Shown: positions 16,338 to 25,856, numbered from the stretch's first letter. The stretch: 64,000 nucleotides of DNA from Streptomyces shenzhenensis (GCF_021462265.1 NZ_JAJONF010000004.1:62001-126000); one strand, 5' to 3'. Numbers and translations: made by a program. The notes: generated by a model from the letters alone, not told the origin.

Positions 16338-17475
16338 GAGAGGTACTCCTCGTGGTAAGGGCACGGCAACCGAAGTGCCCAGGGATGAAGTTCAAGGCCT
16401 TCCCCGCAGACCAACGGCTCGGGTAGAGCGCATGGGCCGGTGACGGCGGATGCCTTCCTGGAGTCGGCGCTGCTGCCCGCCGACGAGAACAACTCTCGCT
16501 TCGACGTCCCGCCATGACATGAGTCGCGTGACTGTCCGTCCGAGACACCCGAACAGTCACCTTGCCCGTCAGCCACCCCGCGGACCGGAAAACGCCCTCT
16601 CGGCCGCGCACACGGCACCTGCGACGGGTGCGAGCGGCACCCTCCGGACAAGTGCGGAGGGGAGCGCACGGGCGCGGCCGGACCCGCGGTTCGACGGCAC
16701 CAGCGGACGGCGCCCGCCCACGACGTGCGGTCACCCTTGTCATGTGACGGATGCAGCCGGCCGGCGCCGTGGTCAGTGACCGATGCAACCGCCTCGGCCT
16801 GGCGCGACCGCACGTCGGCCACCAGCTGTCGCTGCTCTTCACCGAGGGGGCGAGCACCAGCGCCGGGCGGGCGTGAAGGAGAAGCGGGAGCGTTGCGGCC
16901 CCGACGTCAGCTGCCACACGCCGCTTCACCCCGCCGGGCCGGCGACGAGGAGATCGTGCAGGATCTGATGGCCGTCGCGCGGACGGCACGGACGCCTGTC
17001 TCCCGCTGCCGACCCCCCCGGCCCGCGCGTAGCTCCTCGCGGAGGCGGCCGACCGGGCGCACACGCCGGTCACCCTCGTGGGCCGCCGCCCCATGCAGGC
17101 TGGATGAGAGGCCCGGCCGTGGAGTAGCGGAATTCGGCCGTGAGTGCGGGCCGGGGACAGGGCGACCCAGTGGATGCGCATGTGCGGCGAGCGGGTACGG
17201 CACACAGGTCGTTCGTGAGCGGAAGAGCCCGGGTGCCGATGAGTCACGGGACGCCCTTCAGAAGGTGGGAACGTCCCTCCGCCCTTGTTCTCGAACGTCG
17301 GTCGGACATCGGTCAGCTGACCGGACCGCAGGGGTGTGATCGTGGGGCACCCCGCTTCGTCGGCGCGATGAGCTGCCGCGGTTCCGTCGTTCAGCCGTGA
17401 TGCGACCGTTCGCCGCCTCGCTGCGAGGGCGCAGCGGGCGAGGGCCGGCCGCGCCCGCACCGACGGCCTGGGCGG
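16338..17475. other. 1.1-kb gap with decayed coding fragments
   Basis: No intact gene could be supported here. Short plus-strand stretches still read like coding sequence: about 24 codons ending TADAFLESALLPADENNSRF just before 16515, and LLAEAADRAHTPVTLVGRRP near 17035-17110. Both lack starts or are bounded by stops. Longer open frames on both strands are Arg/Pro-rich with no recognisable motifs and are probably fortuitous. The stretch next to 16338 should hold the tautomerase promoter. Confidence 0.5.
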
Positions 17476-20280
17476 TTACCGATGAGGCTCTGAAGGCGAC
17501 CCGGGTTCCAGGACGTCGCGCAGCATGGCACGCGACGTGATCCCCAGTTTCGGGTACATCTGGTAGAGATGAGCGCCGACGGTCCTGTGCGAGAGGAACA
17601 GGCGCTCCGCTATCTGCTTGTTGGTCAGGCCGGAGGACGCCAGCCGCGCTATCTCCAGCTCCTGGGGCGTGAGAGTGTGCGCCAGCGACGTTCTGGGGCG
17701 ACCGCTGTTCCAGCCGGTGGCCCGCAGCTCCGTCTCGGCACGCTCCACCCAGGGCCGGGCCCCGAGACGTTCGAAGGCGGACAGCGCGGCGGTGAGGGGG
17801 CCTCGGGATTCCGCGGTCGCCCTGACGCGTCGCAACCGCTCGCCGTGGGCCAGCTGGACGCGGGCGAAGTCGAAGGGCCACCTCTCCGCCCCGGGAACCG
17901 TCAGGGCTTTCGCGAACAGTCTCAGGGCCTGATCGTCGTCCGTGGCGCACAGGGCGGCGGAGGCCTCTGTCAGCAGGGCGTGCCGTGACGAGATCGCGGC
18001 CACGCCGGCCTCCCGCATCGCCCGCACATGGCCGGCCGCCTCCGCCTGCCGGTTGGTGCGGACGGCGGCCTCCACCAGGTCCATCGTCACCCACAGGGCG
18101 TGCGGCGCGTGTGAGGCGAGGCTTCCCGCCGGGCTGATCGCGATCGCGTGCGCGTACGCGCCGCCGAAGTCACCGCGTCCCAGGTCCGCCACGGCGGCCG
18201 CGTGATGGGCACAGTGCGCCGCACAGTCCGCCCCGCGAGGCAGTGCCCAGTGGATGATCCGCTCGACTGCCCTCTGCGCCCGGTCCGCTTCCCCGCGCGC
18301 GGCACCGAGGACGGCCTGGATGTACAGGAAGTACCAGGCGAAGGCGCTGTAGCCGTGGGTCTCGCAGACCTTGACCCCCTCGTCGGCCAGTTGTGCCGCC
18401 TCGTCCCACAGCCCGGTGAGGTAGTCGTCCAGGCACAGGTGGATCAGTGCGGACAGGTACCTGCGGGCCGGGCCACCGTCGCGGCCCATGCGTACCACCC
18501 GCCACGCCGATTCGCGGACGTCTGTGAGCCGGTCGAGGTAGAGGGCGGCCGTGCCCGTCCGCGTGACCTGTACGGGGTCGTTCACGTCTGCCAGTTCGGC
18601 CACGAGCTCGTCGAGTTCCGCCGAGGCCGCGGCCCCCGTGCGCGCGGGGTCGGAGAACGTCCTGCCCAGCGCGGACAGAACGAGCGGCACCTTGGGAGTC
18701 AGTTTCTCCAGCGCCCGGTAGTAGGGCTGCCACAGGCCGGGCCGGGCGCCGAAGAAGCACAGCAGCGCGAGCGAGTGAAGAGCGTCTACGAGCGCCTTGT
18801 CCTCGGCGTCGTACCCGTGGTTCCCGGTTTCGATGGCGTACACCAGCAGGCGGTGGGCCGTATCGACGTCACCGTCGCCGTTGAGGATGAGGAGGGCGGC
18901 GGCCGCCGCCGAGTGCGGGGAATTCCTCAGGTCCCGCGCCGTGTGCCGGGCGTCGTCCAAGAGCTTTTGGGCACCGGGCAGCGAGCCGGTGGACTCGGCG
19001 CCCACGTAGGCGGCCTCCGCGAGTCGGCGGTCGCGGTCGAGGCCCGACGGGGTGAGGTCCGCGGACCGGATGAGCGTCTGCATCCCGCTCACGGCGTCCC
19101 CACGGCGCAGAGTGATGCGCGCCGCCTGCTCCAGCAGGGCGGCCACGTGCTCGTCCGGTTCCAGGGTCGCCTCGCCGAGATGCCAGGCCCGGCGTTCGGG
19201 CTGGTCCACCAGGACCTGGGCGAGTGCCGAGTGCACCGCTCGCCGCTCGCCGCTGGTGGCGTTCTCCACCACTGCGGAACGGATGAGCGGGTGACGGAAC
19301 CTCAGCCGACGCGTCCCCTCGTCGATGTGCACCAGCTGGTCACGCTCGGCGGGTGCCAGATCGTCGAGGTCGTACCCCTCGTCCGTCTGCCGCGAGGCCG
19401 CCTGCAAGACTCCGAGATCGCCCGCACCCTCCAGTGCCGCCAGCAGGAGAAGCTGCTGAGAGGGCCGCGGCAGACCGCGGACCCGGGAGCCGAACAGCGT
19501 CTCCAGGCGCTGGCTGAGCGGCAGCACGGTGGGCAGGTCGTGGAGGACCCGGCCCTGCGCCGTGGGCAGCACCGACGGCAGTTCCAGCAGAGCCAGTGGG
19601 TTGCCACTCGCCACGGTCAGCAGGCGCCGGCGGGCACTGGCGACCAGGTCAGGGAACCGCGCACCCACCAACTGCGCCGCCTCCTCCTCCTCCAACGGCC
19701 GCAGCCGGTGCTCCGGCAGGGCACCGCCGTCGTACAGGCTTCGCGCTTCGGAACGTGAAGCGGCGAGGAAGCTCATGCGGATGCCGCTCGCCCGCCGGGC
19801 GACCAAGCCCAGGACGGCCGCACTCGCCCGGTCCAGCCAGGGAAAGTCGTCGACGACCAGCAGCAGCGGATCACCGGCGGCGACCTCGCGCAGCAGGAGC
19901 AGTACGGCGTTGGAGACCATCAGACGTTCCGGCGGTGAACCGCTTTCGAAGCCGAGCGCGACCCGCAGGGCATCGCGGAAGGGTCCCTCCAGTTCGCTGA
20001 GCGCGTCCTGGAACGGAAAGAGGATCTGGTTGAGACCGGAGTAGCTGCAGTTCGCCTCGAACTCCACACCGGCAGCACGCAGAACCAGGGTTCCTTCCGC
20101 GTGCGCCGCCTCGGCGAGGGCGTCCAGTACCGCGGTCTTCCCGATGCCGGCGTCTCCCGACAGCAGCAGCGCTCCACCCCCGGCCCCGAGGCCCAGAAGG
20201 TCACGGATCCGGCGCAAGTCGCCGTCCCGGCCGATCAGAGGGTCGGCCGGGACGCGCCTGGTGGTGTCACCCCCGGTCAC
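17476..20280 (-). CDS. LAL-type LuxR regulator with AAA/STAND ATPase
   Basis: The 934-residue large ATP-binding LuxR protein has a P-loop SGDAGIGKTAVLDALAEAAH at about residues 40-55 and Walker B LLLVVDDFPWLD near 140. A long helical TPR-like middle follows, then a C-terminal LuxR helix-turn-helix: LTPQELEIARLASSGLTNKQIAERLFLSHRTVGAHLYQMYPKLG. Such regulators activate transcription after ligand and ATP binding, often for secondary metabolism or carbon use. The GTG start (VTGGDTTRRVPADPLIGRDGD) is preceded by gaggggag. The open frame extends about 240 bp further but lacks coding character. The adjacent minus-strand esterase gene and a palindrome upstream of this gene suggest local or self regulation. 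Confidence 0.9.
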   Translation of the reverse strand: MTGGDTTRRVPADPLIGRDGDLRRIRDLLGLGAGGGALLLSGDAGIGKTAVLDALAEAAHAEGTLVLRAAGVEFEANCSYSGLNQILFPFQDALSELEGPFRDALRVALGFESGSPPERLMVSNAVLLLLREVAAGDPLLLVVDDFPWLDRASAAVLGLVARRASGIRMSFLAASRSEARSLYDGGALPEHRLRPLEEEEAAQLVGARFPDLVASARRRLLTVASGNPLALLELPSVLPTAQGRVLHDLPTVLPLSQRLETLFGSRVRGLPRPSQQLLLLAALEGAGDLGVLQAASRQTDEGYDLDDLAPAERDQLVHIDEGTRRLRFRHPLIRSAVVENATSGERRAVHSALAQVLVDQPERRAWHLGEATLEPDEHVAALLEQAARITLRRGDAVSGMQTLIRSADLTPSGLDRDRRLAEAAYVGAESTGSLPGAQKLLDDARHTARDLRNSPHSAAAAALLILNGDGDVDTAHRLLVYAIETGNHGYDAEDKALVDALHSLALLCFFGARPGLWQPYYRALEKLTPKVPLVLSALGRTFSDPARTGAAASAELDELVAELADVNDPVQVTRTGTAALYLDRLTDVRESAWRVVRMGRDGGPARRYLSALIHLCLDDYLTGLWDEAAQLADEGVKVCETHGYSAFAWYFLYIQAVLGAARGEADRAQRAVERIIHWALPRGADCAAHCAHHAAAVADLGRGDFGGAYAHAIAISPAGSLASHAPHALWVTMDLVEAAVRTNRQAEAAGHVRAMREAGVAAISSRHALLTEASAALCATDDDQALRLFAKALTVPGAERWPFDFARVQLAHGERLRRVRATAESRGPLTAALSAFERLGARPWVERAETELRATGWNSGRPRTSLAHTLTPQELEIARLASSGLTNKQIAERLFLSHRTVGAHLYQMYPKLGITSRAMLRDVLEPGSPSEPHR

Positions 20281-20400
20281 TGCACGCTCCCCTCGCTCAC
20301 AGGGCTGTCCCGGCTGATCCCACGCGCGAGGGCGGCGTGGTGATCCGCGGGCGGCGCCCTGTGCGCGGATTGTCCGCCAACAGTATGCACGACACATCGT

Positions 20401-20415
20401 TGGACAACCTGTCCA
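20401..20415. promoter_or_regulatory. TGGACA-N3-TGTCCA palindrome upstream of LuxR gene
   Basis: A perfect inverted repeat (tggaca, spacer acc, tgtcca) lies about 120 bp upstream of the LuxR-ATPase start. A related half (attgtccgccaac) occurs about 25 bp closer to the gene. It is a candidate operator for the LuxR protein or another dimeric regulator; the assignment is inference. Confidence 0.35.
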
Positions 20416-20511
20416 TTTCTTATTTGGCCAGGTTGGGAAGGGCATGAGATGTTCTTGCTCGGTCTCGCATCCGGACGTCATCCTCAGCGCGGGGCCGTTC
20501 GCGGGCCGGGC

Positions 20512-20546
20512 GGAGCCCGCCACCCCCGCCGCCGGGGGTGGCTCCG
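20512..20546 (-). terminator. GC-rich hairpin downstream of the esterase
   Basis: gccaccccc (20519-20527) and gggggtggc (20534-20542) form a perfect 9-bp stem with a 6-base loop, extendable by flanking ggagcc/ggctcc. It lies about 60 bp past the stop codon of the minus-strand esterase, before the LuxR promoter. There is no T tract, as is common for Streptomyces terminators. Confidence 0.5.
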
Positions 20547-20604
20547 GAGGCGGAGGCGGCGGGCCCGCACGGGATCCGGCATCGGCACCGGGCCTCGGAC
20601 CGGG

Positions 20605-21579
20605 TCAGCCGCCGGTGCCGAGCGCCTGCCTCAGTACGGTGACGGCCTGGGCGATCGCAGCGCGGGCCGCATGCGTCGACGACAGCGCGTCGAGCATGAC
20701 GAAGTCGTGGATGGTCCCGCCGTACCGGGTCGCGACGACCGCCACTCCGGCGGCCCGCAGCTTCGCGGCGTACGCCTCCCCCTCGTCCCGCACCACGTCG
20801 GCCTCCGCGGTGATGACGAGCGCCGCGGGCAGATCGGTGAGCTGCTGTACGGTCGCCCGCAGTGGGCTGGCCGTGATCTCCGCCCGCTGCCCCTCGTCGG
20901 TCGTGTACTGGTCCCAGAACCATTGCATGGCGTCGCGGCGCAGGAAGTAGCCCTCGGCGAACTGGTGGTAGGAGCGGGTGCCGAAGCCGGCGTCCGTGAC
21001 GGGGTAGAACAGCACCTGCTGGACGAACGAGACGTCCCCGCGTTCCTTGGCCAGCAGGGTCAGGGCGGCGCTCAGGTTGCCGCCCGTCGAGTCACCGGCG
21101 ACGGCCAGCCGCGCGGGGGCGATGCCGAGGTCGGCTCCCCGGCTCGTCACCCACCGGGCCACCGCGTAGCACTCCTCCAGCGCGAGGGGGTAGCGCGCCT
21201 CGGGGGACAGCGAGTACTCGGGGAAGACGACGGCGGATCGCGTACCCACCGCCAGCTCACGCACCAGCCGGTCGTGCGTGTCCGCGCTGCCGAAGACCCA
21301 CCCCGCGCCGTGGACGTAGAGGATGGCGGGCAGCGGGCCCACCGCCCCCTTGGGGCGCACGATGCGCACCGCGACGCTGCCCTTAGGCCCGGAGACCGCG
21401 ACCCAGTTCTCCTCCACCTCATGTCTGTCGAGCTCTCCGGACTGCACGTCCTGCACCGCCCTGCGGCCGGCCACCGGTCCCAGACCGAAGGGGAACGGCG
21501 GGGAGGCGGTCGCCTCGGCGAACGCGCGAGCAGCCGGTTCGAGCACCGGTTGCGCCGAGCTGAAGACGTCGTCGGGCAT
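20605..21579 (-). CDS. HSL-family alpha/beta hydrolase (esterase)
   Basis: The 324-residue esterase/lipase belongs to the hormone-sensitive lipase family. The oxyanion-hole motif is HGAGWVFGSADTH (the usual HGGG has HGAG here). The nucleophile elbow is VAGDSTGGNLSAAL, the acid Asp lies in ITAEADVVRDEGE, and the catalytic His in GTIHDFVMLDAL. The ATG start has aaggag 7 nt upstream. It should hydrolyse short-chain or acetylated esters in the cytoplasm. The gene is followed by a hairpin, and then by the LuxR-ATPase gene on the same strand about 325 bp on, so control by that regulator is possible but not shown. Confidence 0.88.
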   Translation of the reverse strand: MPDDVFSSAQPVLEPAARAFAEATASPPFPFGLGPVAGRRAVQDVQSGELDRHEVEENWVAVSGPKGSVAVRIVRPKGAVGPLPAILYVHGAGWVFGSADTHDRLVRELAVGTRSAVVFPEYSLSPEARYPLALEECYAVARWVTSRGADLGIAPARLAVAGDSTGGNLSAALTLLAKERGDVSFVQQVLFYPVTDAGFGTRSYHQFAEGYFLRRDAMQWFWDQYTTDEGQRAEITASPLRATVQQLTDLPAALVITAEADVVRDEGEAYAAKLRAAGVAVVATRYGGTIHDFVMLDALSSTHAARAAIAQAVTVLRQALGTGG

Positions 21580-22027
21580 CACGCACTCCTTGCAGATGAG
21601 GGCGCCGCGCGCGGGCGCGGCGCTTCGATGCCGGCGAACCGCGCCTCCTGACAGCCGAGCGCCGCGGCCTCGCGCATGCGCGGGACCGGACTCGATGCAA
21701 CTCCTGCGGGAAACCCCAGGCATCGGTCATGCGACTGGGACCTTCCCGCACTGCCCCTGGCACACGACTGCCGCGGTCCTCGCGGGCACGCCTGCAGCGA
21801 GCAGTCGGCGGGACCTGGGCCCCGTCCACGCGGAAGACGGCGTCTGGCGGGAAGAGTTCCCGCGGCAGGGCCTCGACGGCCCAGTGGTCCCGGCGCAGCA
21901 GTACGTCGGAGTCGGTCACGCCGCTTGCGTCGGACCGCGCCTCTGCCGCCGCGCGCTGCGCGGCGAACTCCGCGCAGGCGGCGCAGCCGGAAACCGGTTT
22001 TGGGGCCGGGGTGTCGCTCGCAAGAAA
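21580..22027. other. 450-bp gap with a possible broken gene start
   Basis: No complete gene is supported. On the minus strand, from a GTG at 21919, about 37 codons read like a genuine protein start (VTDSDVLLRRDHWAVEALPR, then ELFPPDAVFRVDGAQVP). They then run into Arg-rich sequence of low coding character, suggesting a truncated or frameshifted gene. The part beside 21580 should contain the esterase promoter. Confidence 0.4.
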
Positions 22028-22063
22028 CCAGGCGGCCCGGTCGTCGTCGACCGGGCCGCCTGG
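22028..22063 (-). terminator. Perfect 16-bp hairpin terminator
   Basis: The arm at 22028-22043 (ccaggcggcccggtcg) and its exact complement at 22048-22063 leave a 4-base loop. This very stable stem sits about 28 bp past the stop codon of the minus-strand secreted protein gene and is its likely terminator. No U tract is seen. Confidence 0.75.
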
Positions 22064-22090
22064 GACGCCTTCACGTCGTCGCTGTGACCG

Positions 22091-22621
22091 TCAGCCGCAG
22101 GCCGTCGCCTTGGTGTAGGACGCGTCCTTGTAGCCGATGCTCGTCGACTTGCGGACCTGGTAGCGGCGGTTGGCCACGTTGATCTTGAACCAGACTTTGC
22201 GCTTGATGCCCTTGTAGTGGGCGACCTCGTAGCCACCGCTGACGTAGTCGTGGACGAGGCGGTTGTCGGCGTTGGAGAAGGTCTTCTTGCCGGCGATGCC
22301 GTCCGCGGTTCCCGCGTGGAAGTGGCTCTGGAACTTCTTGGTCGCCGCCTTGGTGCTGGGGCCGAATTTGCAGTCGATCCCGGAGGCGGTCAGGTAGCCG
22401 TCGGCGTAGAGCACCGCCTGCCACAGGGCCGTGGCGTTGCTGTGGGCGTGGGAGGTCGTGCTCAGGTTGCCCTCGTCGCTCCAGTCGCTGGTGATCGCGC
22501 CGGAGCCCGCCGTGATGTAGCCCTGGGACGTGCTCGCCGACGCCGGCGTCGTGGCCGCGGCCACGCCCCCCGCGAGCGCCGTCGCGAGGACGACGGCCGC
22601 CGCACGCTTGCCCACTGACAT
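22091..22621 (-). CDS. Secreted peptidoglycan-binding-like protein
   Basis: The 176-residue exported protein has a clear Sec signal peptide (MSVGKRAAAVVLATALAGG, with likely cleavage after the ASA near residue 30). A PGBD-1-like repeat follows: ATALWQAVLYADGYL, DCKFGPSTKAATKKFQSHF and TADGIAGKKTFSNADNRL, the pattern of peptidoglycan-binding helical bundles. The rest is Lys/Tyr-rich (YKGIKRKVWFKINVANRRY). It probably sits in the cell wall without an enzymatic domain of its own. The ATG start has aggggggat upstream. A 16-bp hairpin terminates the transcript. Confidence 0.8.
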   Translation of the reverse strand: MSVGKRAAAVVLATALAGGVAAATTPASASTSQGYITAGSGAITSDWSDEGNLSTTSHAHSNATALWQAVLYADGYLTASGIDCKFGPSTKAATKKFQSHFHAGTADGIAGKKTFSNADNRLVHDYVSGGYEVAHYKGIKRKVWFKINVANRRYQVRKSTSIGYKDASYTKATACG

Positions 22622-22832
22622 GGTGATCCCCCTTCGTGTCCGGACCGTCCCCCGTGGCCGGTCTCTCGGAACACCGGAAACGTAGTGGGCGGGGACGGTG
22701 CGGCGAGTCCCGTGGGGGTTTGAGTTTTCCGGAGCGGCTACAACCACCGTGGTACGTGCCGCACCGCTCTGGTTTGACGCCGGGGCCCCGCCGGGCAGTC
22801 CGAGGCGGGCTCGCGCGGCGGCCGGCGGGCCG

Positions 22833-23099
22833 TCAGTCCGTGCGCGGATCGTCCGGCTTCAGGGACTTCAGGAACTCCGGGTTGTCGTCCGGTGCGACCC
22901 ATCGTTCGCGTGGTTGCCGGGACCGGCCCGCGATCAGCCAGGCGACCGGGCCTACCAGGACCTCGCCGAAGAGCAGGATGACGAACACCCACGCCAGCTT
23001 CGGCAGCGCGCGGATCTCGTCCTCGGGGGTGTTCAGGCAGTCCACGAAGGCGTAGATCCACAGCGCGAGGACCAGCAAGTAGGGCAGATACCTGAGCAT
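22833..23099 (-). CDS. Small membrane protein with PLDc_N-like domain
   Basis: The 88-residue protein has two transmembrane helices (MLRYLPYLLVLALWIYAFVDC and AWVFVILLFGEVLVGPVAWLIAG) and a short cytoplasmic tail. The DCLNTPEDEIRALPKLAWVFVIL pattern matches the PLD nuclease N-terminal membrane domain found alone in many actinomycete small proteins. The role is unknown. It is divergent from the DUF3515 gene across about 80 bp. Confidence 0.75.
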   Translation of the reverse strand: MLRYLPYLLVLALWIYAFVDCLNTPEDEIRALPKLAWVFVILLFGEVLVGPVAWLIAGRSRQPRERWVAPDDNPEFLKSLKPDDPRTD

Positions 23100-23178
23100 G
23101 GCGGCCAGACTAGCGGGTGACCGGGGCCGCGGATCGGCACCCGGGCATCATGGTTCCCCGCTGACGGGAGGGGAAGCG

Positions 23179-23676
23179 ATGCGGGTGCGCGGGTGGTCTC
23201 GCAGGAGCCGGGTGGCGGCCGGGCTGGCCGGGGTGGGGCTGGTGGCCGGGGGCGGGCTGGTGGCCGGCGAGCTGGACTCGCCGGTGTTCGGCCTGGCGCA
23301 GGGGCCGTTCGCGCGGGACCCGGCCTGTGCGCGGTTCGCCGACCGGTACCCCGGCCGGCTCGGCGGTACCACGCGGGACCGGGTCACCTTCGAGGGCCTC
23401 GCGGTGTGGGGGCACGGAGCGGTGGAGCTGCGGTGCGGAGTGAATCCGCCGGCACCGACCACGCAGGCGTGCGTCAGCGTGGACGGCGTGGACTGGGTGT
23501 GGCGCGAGACGGCGGCGGACGGCCGTAAGAAGCTGGTCACCTACGGCCGCAGCCCCGCCGTGGAGGTCTCGATCGCCGGCTCCGTTTCGAGCCCGGACGC
23601 CGTCCTGGTGGACCTGAGCCACCTGGTGGCACCGATCCGCGAGGGGCACAAGTGCCTTGCCGACGGGGCGAGTTGA
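23179..23676 (+). CDS. DUF3515 exported protein
   Basis: The 165-residue protein has an N-terminal hydrophobic leader ([19 protein letters not shown]) and the DUF3515 pattern. That pattern shows as [47 protein letters not shown] and the C-terminal [13 protein letters not shown]. The family is actinobacterial and of unknown function. Conserved cysteines suggest an extracytoplasmic disulphide protein. The ATG at 23179 is preceded by gggagggg. It ends 9 bp from the convergent thioredoxin-like lipoprotein gene. Confidence 0.8.
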   Translation: MRVRGWSRRSRVAAGLAGVGLVAGGGLVAGELDSPVFGLAQGPFARDPACARFADRYPGRLGGTTRDRVTFEGLAVWGHGAVELRCGVNPPAPTTQACVSVDGVDWVWRETAADGRKKLVTYGRSPAVEVSIAGSVSSPDAVLVDLSHLVAPIREGHKCLADGAS

Positions 23677-23685
23677 CGACGGCCG

Positions 23686-24234
23686 CTACTCCGCCAGCAG
23701 CGGCCGGGTGATGGTGCGGACGTCGGCCTCCGTCAGGGGGCTCAGGTACTTCGCGGCGATCTTCCCGTCCCGGTCGATGAAGAGGGTGTACGGCAGTGCC
23801 TGCGGCAGGTACCCCTTGGGCAGCCGGACGAGCTTGCGGCTGCCGGCGTCGTGCAGGCTCGGGTACGTCAGATGGTGCTCGTCCTGGAAGGCCCGGCCCC
23901 TGTCCTGCCGGGCGTCCGTGTCCACCCCGAACACCTGGACCCCCTTCGCCGCCAGCGCCTGCTGCGCCCTGGACAGTTCGGGCGCCTCGGCCCGGCAGGG
24001 CCCGCACCAGGACGCCCAGACGTTCAGGACGACGACCTTGCCCCGGTACTCCGCGAGGCTGACCGCCTTGCCGTCGAGACTGCTGCCGGCGAGGTCGGGC
24101 ACCGTCCTCCGGTCGGCGGCCGGCACGCGAGTCAGCGGGGAGACCGGCGAGGCGCCGCCCTCCCGCGGCGGCGTACACGCCGCAGCGAGCACGAGCAGCG
24201 GCACGAGCAGCGGTAACCAGCGATGACTTCTCAC
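23686..24234 (-). CDS. TlpA/ResA-like thioredoxin lipoprotein
   Basis: The 182-residue membrane-anchored thiol protein has a lipobox in its leader (LLVLAAAC, Cys lipidated), a short linker and a TlpA/redoxin-type thioredoxin fold. The active site is [19 protein letters not shown] (CGPC) and the cis-Pro region is [15 protein letters not shown]. ResA/TlpA proteins reduce outer-face disulphides, for example for cytochrome c maturation. Here it is next to the menaquinone genes but divergent from ubiD, so a respiratory role is only suggestive. The GTG start ([15 protein letters not shown]) gives a sensible signal peptide; the much longer upstream frame is antisense to ubiD. Confidence 0.88.
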   Translation of the reverse strand: MRSHRWLPLLVPLLVLAAACTPPREGGASPVSPLTRVPAADRRTVPDLAGSSLDGKAVSLAEYRGKVVVLNVWASWCGPCRAEAPELSRAQQALAAKGVQVFGVDTDARQDRGRAFQDEHHLTYPSLHDAGSRKLVRLPKGYLPQALPYTLFIDRDGKIAAKYLSPLTEADVRTITRPLLAE

Positions 24235-24297
24235 GGCCGACGAGTATGCAGGGGGCGGTGACCGGCCCCGGACCCCGGGTGGCCGATACTGGGACCC

Positions 24298-25755
24298 ATG
24301 GCTTACGACGATCTTCGCTCCCTGCTCCGGGCACTGGAGCGCGAGGGTGACCTCAAGCGTGTCAAGGCCGAGGTCGACCCGTATCTGGAGGTCGGGGAGA
24401 TCGTCGACCGGGTGCAGAAGTCCGGCGGACCGGCCCTGCTCTTCGAGAACGTGAAGGGGTCGAGCATGCCCCTTGCGATGAACGTGTTCGGCACCGACCG
24501 GCGGCTGCTGAAGGCCCTGGGCCTGAAGTCGTACGGCGAGATCTCCGAGAAGATCGGCGGACTGCTGCGCCCCGAACTGCCGCACGGCTTCGTCGGCGTA
24601 CGCGAGGCGTTCGGGAAGCTCGGCGCGATGGCGCACGTGCCGCCGAAGAAGGTGAAGTCCGACCACGCGCCCGTCCAGGAAGTGGTCCTGACCGGGGACG
24701 ACGTCGACCTCGACCAGCTCCCGGCGCTGTTCACCTGGCCGCAGGACGGCGGCTCCTTCTTCAACCTGGGCCTCACCCACACCAAGGACCCCGAGACCGG
24801 CATCCGCAACCTCGGCCTGTACCGCCTGCAGCGCCACGACCGGCGCACCATCGGCATGCACTGGCAGATCCACAAGGACAGCCGCAACCACTACCAGGTG
24901 GCCGCCCGGCGCGGGGAACGCCTCCCGGTCGCGATCGCCTTCGGCTGCCCCCCGGCGGTCACCTACGCGTCCACGGCCCCGCTTCCCGGCGACATCGACG
25001 AGTACCTGTTCGCCGGGTTCATCGCGGGCAGGCGGATCGAGATGGTCGACTGCAAGACGGTCCCGCTCCAGGTGCCCGCGCAGGCCGAGGTCGTCCTCGA
25101 GGGCTGGCTGGAGCCGGGCGAGATGCTGCCCGAGGGCCCGTTCGGCGACCACACCGGCTTCTACACCCCCCAGGAGCCGTTCCCGGCCCTGACCATCGAC
25201 TGCGTGACGATGCGGCGGCGCCCGCTGCTCCAGTCGATCGTGGTGGGCAGGCCGCCGACGGAGGACGGCCCCCTCGGCCGTGCCACCGAACGCTTCTTCC
25301 TGCCCCTGCTGAAGATCATCGTCCCGGACATCGTGGACTACCACCTTCCCGAGGCCGGCGGCTTCCACAACTGCGCGATCGTCTCGATCGACAAGAAGTA
25401 CCCGAAGCACGCGCAGAAGGTCATGCACGCGATCTGGGGGGCGCACATGATGTCCCTCACCAAGCTGATCGTGGTGGTCGACTCCGACTGCGACGTCCAC
25501 GACCTGCACGAGGTCGCCTGGCGGGCCCTCGGCAACACCGACTACGCCCGTGATCTCACGGTCGTCGAAGGCCCCGTCGACCACCTCGACCACGCCTCCT
25601 ACCAGCAGTTCTGGGGCGGCAAGGCGGGCATCGACGCGACGAAGAAGTGGCCCGAGGAGGGCTACACCCGTGACGGGGGGTGGCCGGACATGGTCCTGTC
25701 GGACCCGGACACGGCCGAACGGGTGACGCGGCGCTGGAAGGAATACGGACTGTGA
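24298..25755 (+). CDS. ubiD: UbiD-family prenylated-FMN decarboxylase (menaquinone pathway)
   Basis: The 485-residue UbiD-type decarboxylase uses prenyl-FMN made by UbiX. Recognisable segments are RNLGLYRLQRHDRRTIGMHWQIHKD, PVAIAFGCPPAVTYASTAPLP, EGPFGDHTGFYTP (the E(X)nR-type active site region) and the C-terminal WPEEGYTRDGGWPDMVLSD. In the futalosine route it is proposed to decarboxylate the prenylated 6-naphthoate intermediate after MqnP. It heads the run ubiD - mqnP - ubiX - Lrp gene - mqnE, all on one strand with short gaps, supporting a menaquinone biosynthesis unit. Confidence 0.93.
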   Translation: MAYDDLRSLLRALEREGDLKRVKAEVDPYLEVGEIVDRVQKSGGPALLFENVKGSSMPLAMNVFGTDRRLLKALGLKSYGEISEKIGGLLRPELPHGFVGVREAFGKLGAMAHVPPKKVKSDHAPVQEVVLTGDDVDLDQLPALFTWPQDGGSFFNLGLTHTKDPETGIRNLGLYRLQRHDRRTIGMHWQIHKDSRNHYQVAARRGERLPVAIAFGCPPAVTYASTAPLPGDIDEYLFAGFIAGRRIEMVDCKTVPLQVPAQAEVVLEGWLEPGEMLPEGPFGDHTGFYTPQEPFPALTIDCVTMRRRPLLQSIVVGRPPTEDGPLGRATERFFLPLLKIIVPDIVDYHLPEAGGFHNCAIVSIDKKYPKHAQKVMHAIWGAHMMSLTKLIVVVDSDCDVHDLHEVAWRALGNTDYARDLTVVEGPVDHLDHASYQQFWGGKAGIDATKKWPEEGYTRDGGWPDMVLSDPDTAERVTRRWKEYGL

Positions 25756-25766
25756 GGGGCAGGGCG

Positions 25767-25856
25767 ATGATGATGCGTGGCAGCGCGGCGGCGGGGCTTC
25801 CCCGCCGTGGCGGAGGTGGTCCGGCCGATCGCCGGCGGACGGAGTCCGTCCTGTGA
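25767..25856 (+). CDS. Possible 29-codon coupling ORF between ubiD and mqnP
   Basis: The frame from the first of three consecutive ATG codons, 6 nt after a gaggggcaggg stretch, runs 29 codons (MMMRGSAAAGLPRRG...). It ends in a TGA that overlaps the GTG start of mqnP (GTGA). Overlap of this kind usually marks translational coupling. The product is Gly/Arg-rich and has no known family, so this may be a leader peptide or chance. Confidence 0.25.
   Translation: MMMRGSAAAGLPRRGGGGPADRRRTESVL

Noticed and set aside
22028..22063. Attachment site or mobile-element end
   Set aside because: The perfect 16-bp stem sits just after a stop codon with no element attached and no second copy; a terminator explains it.
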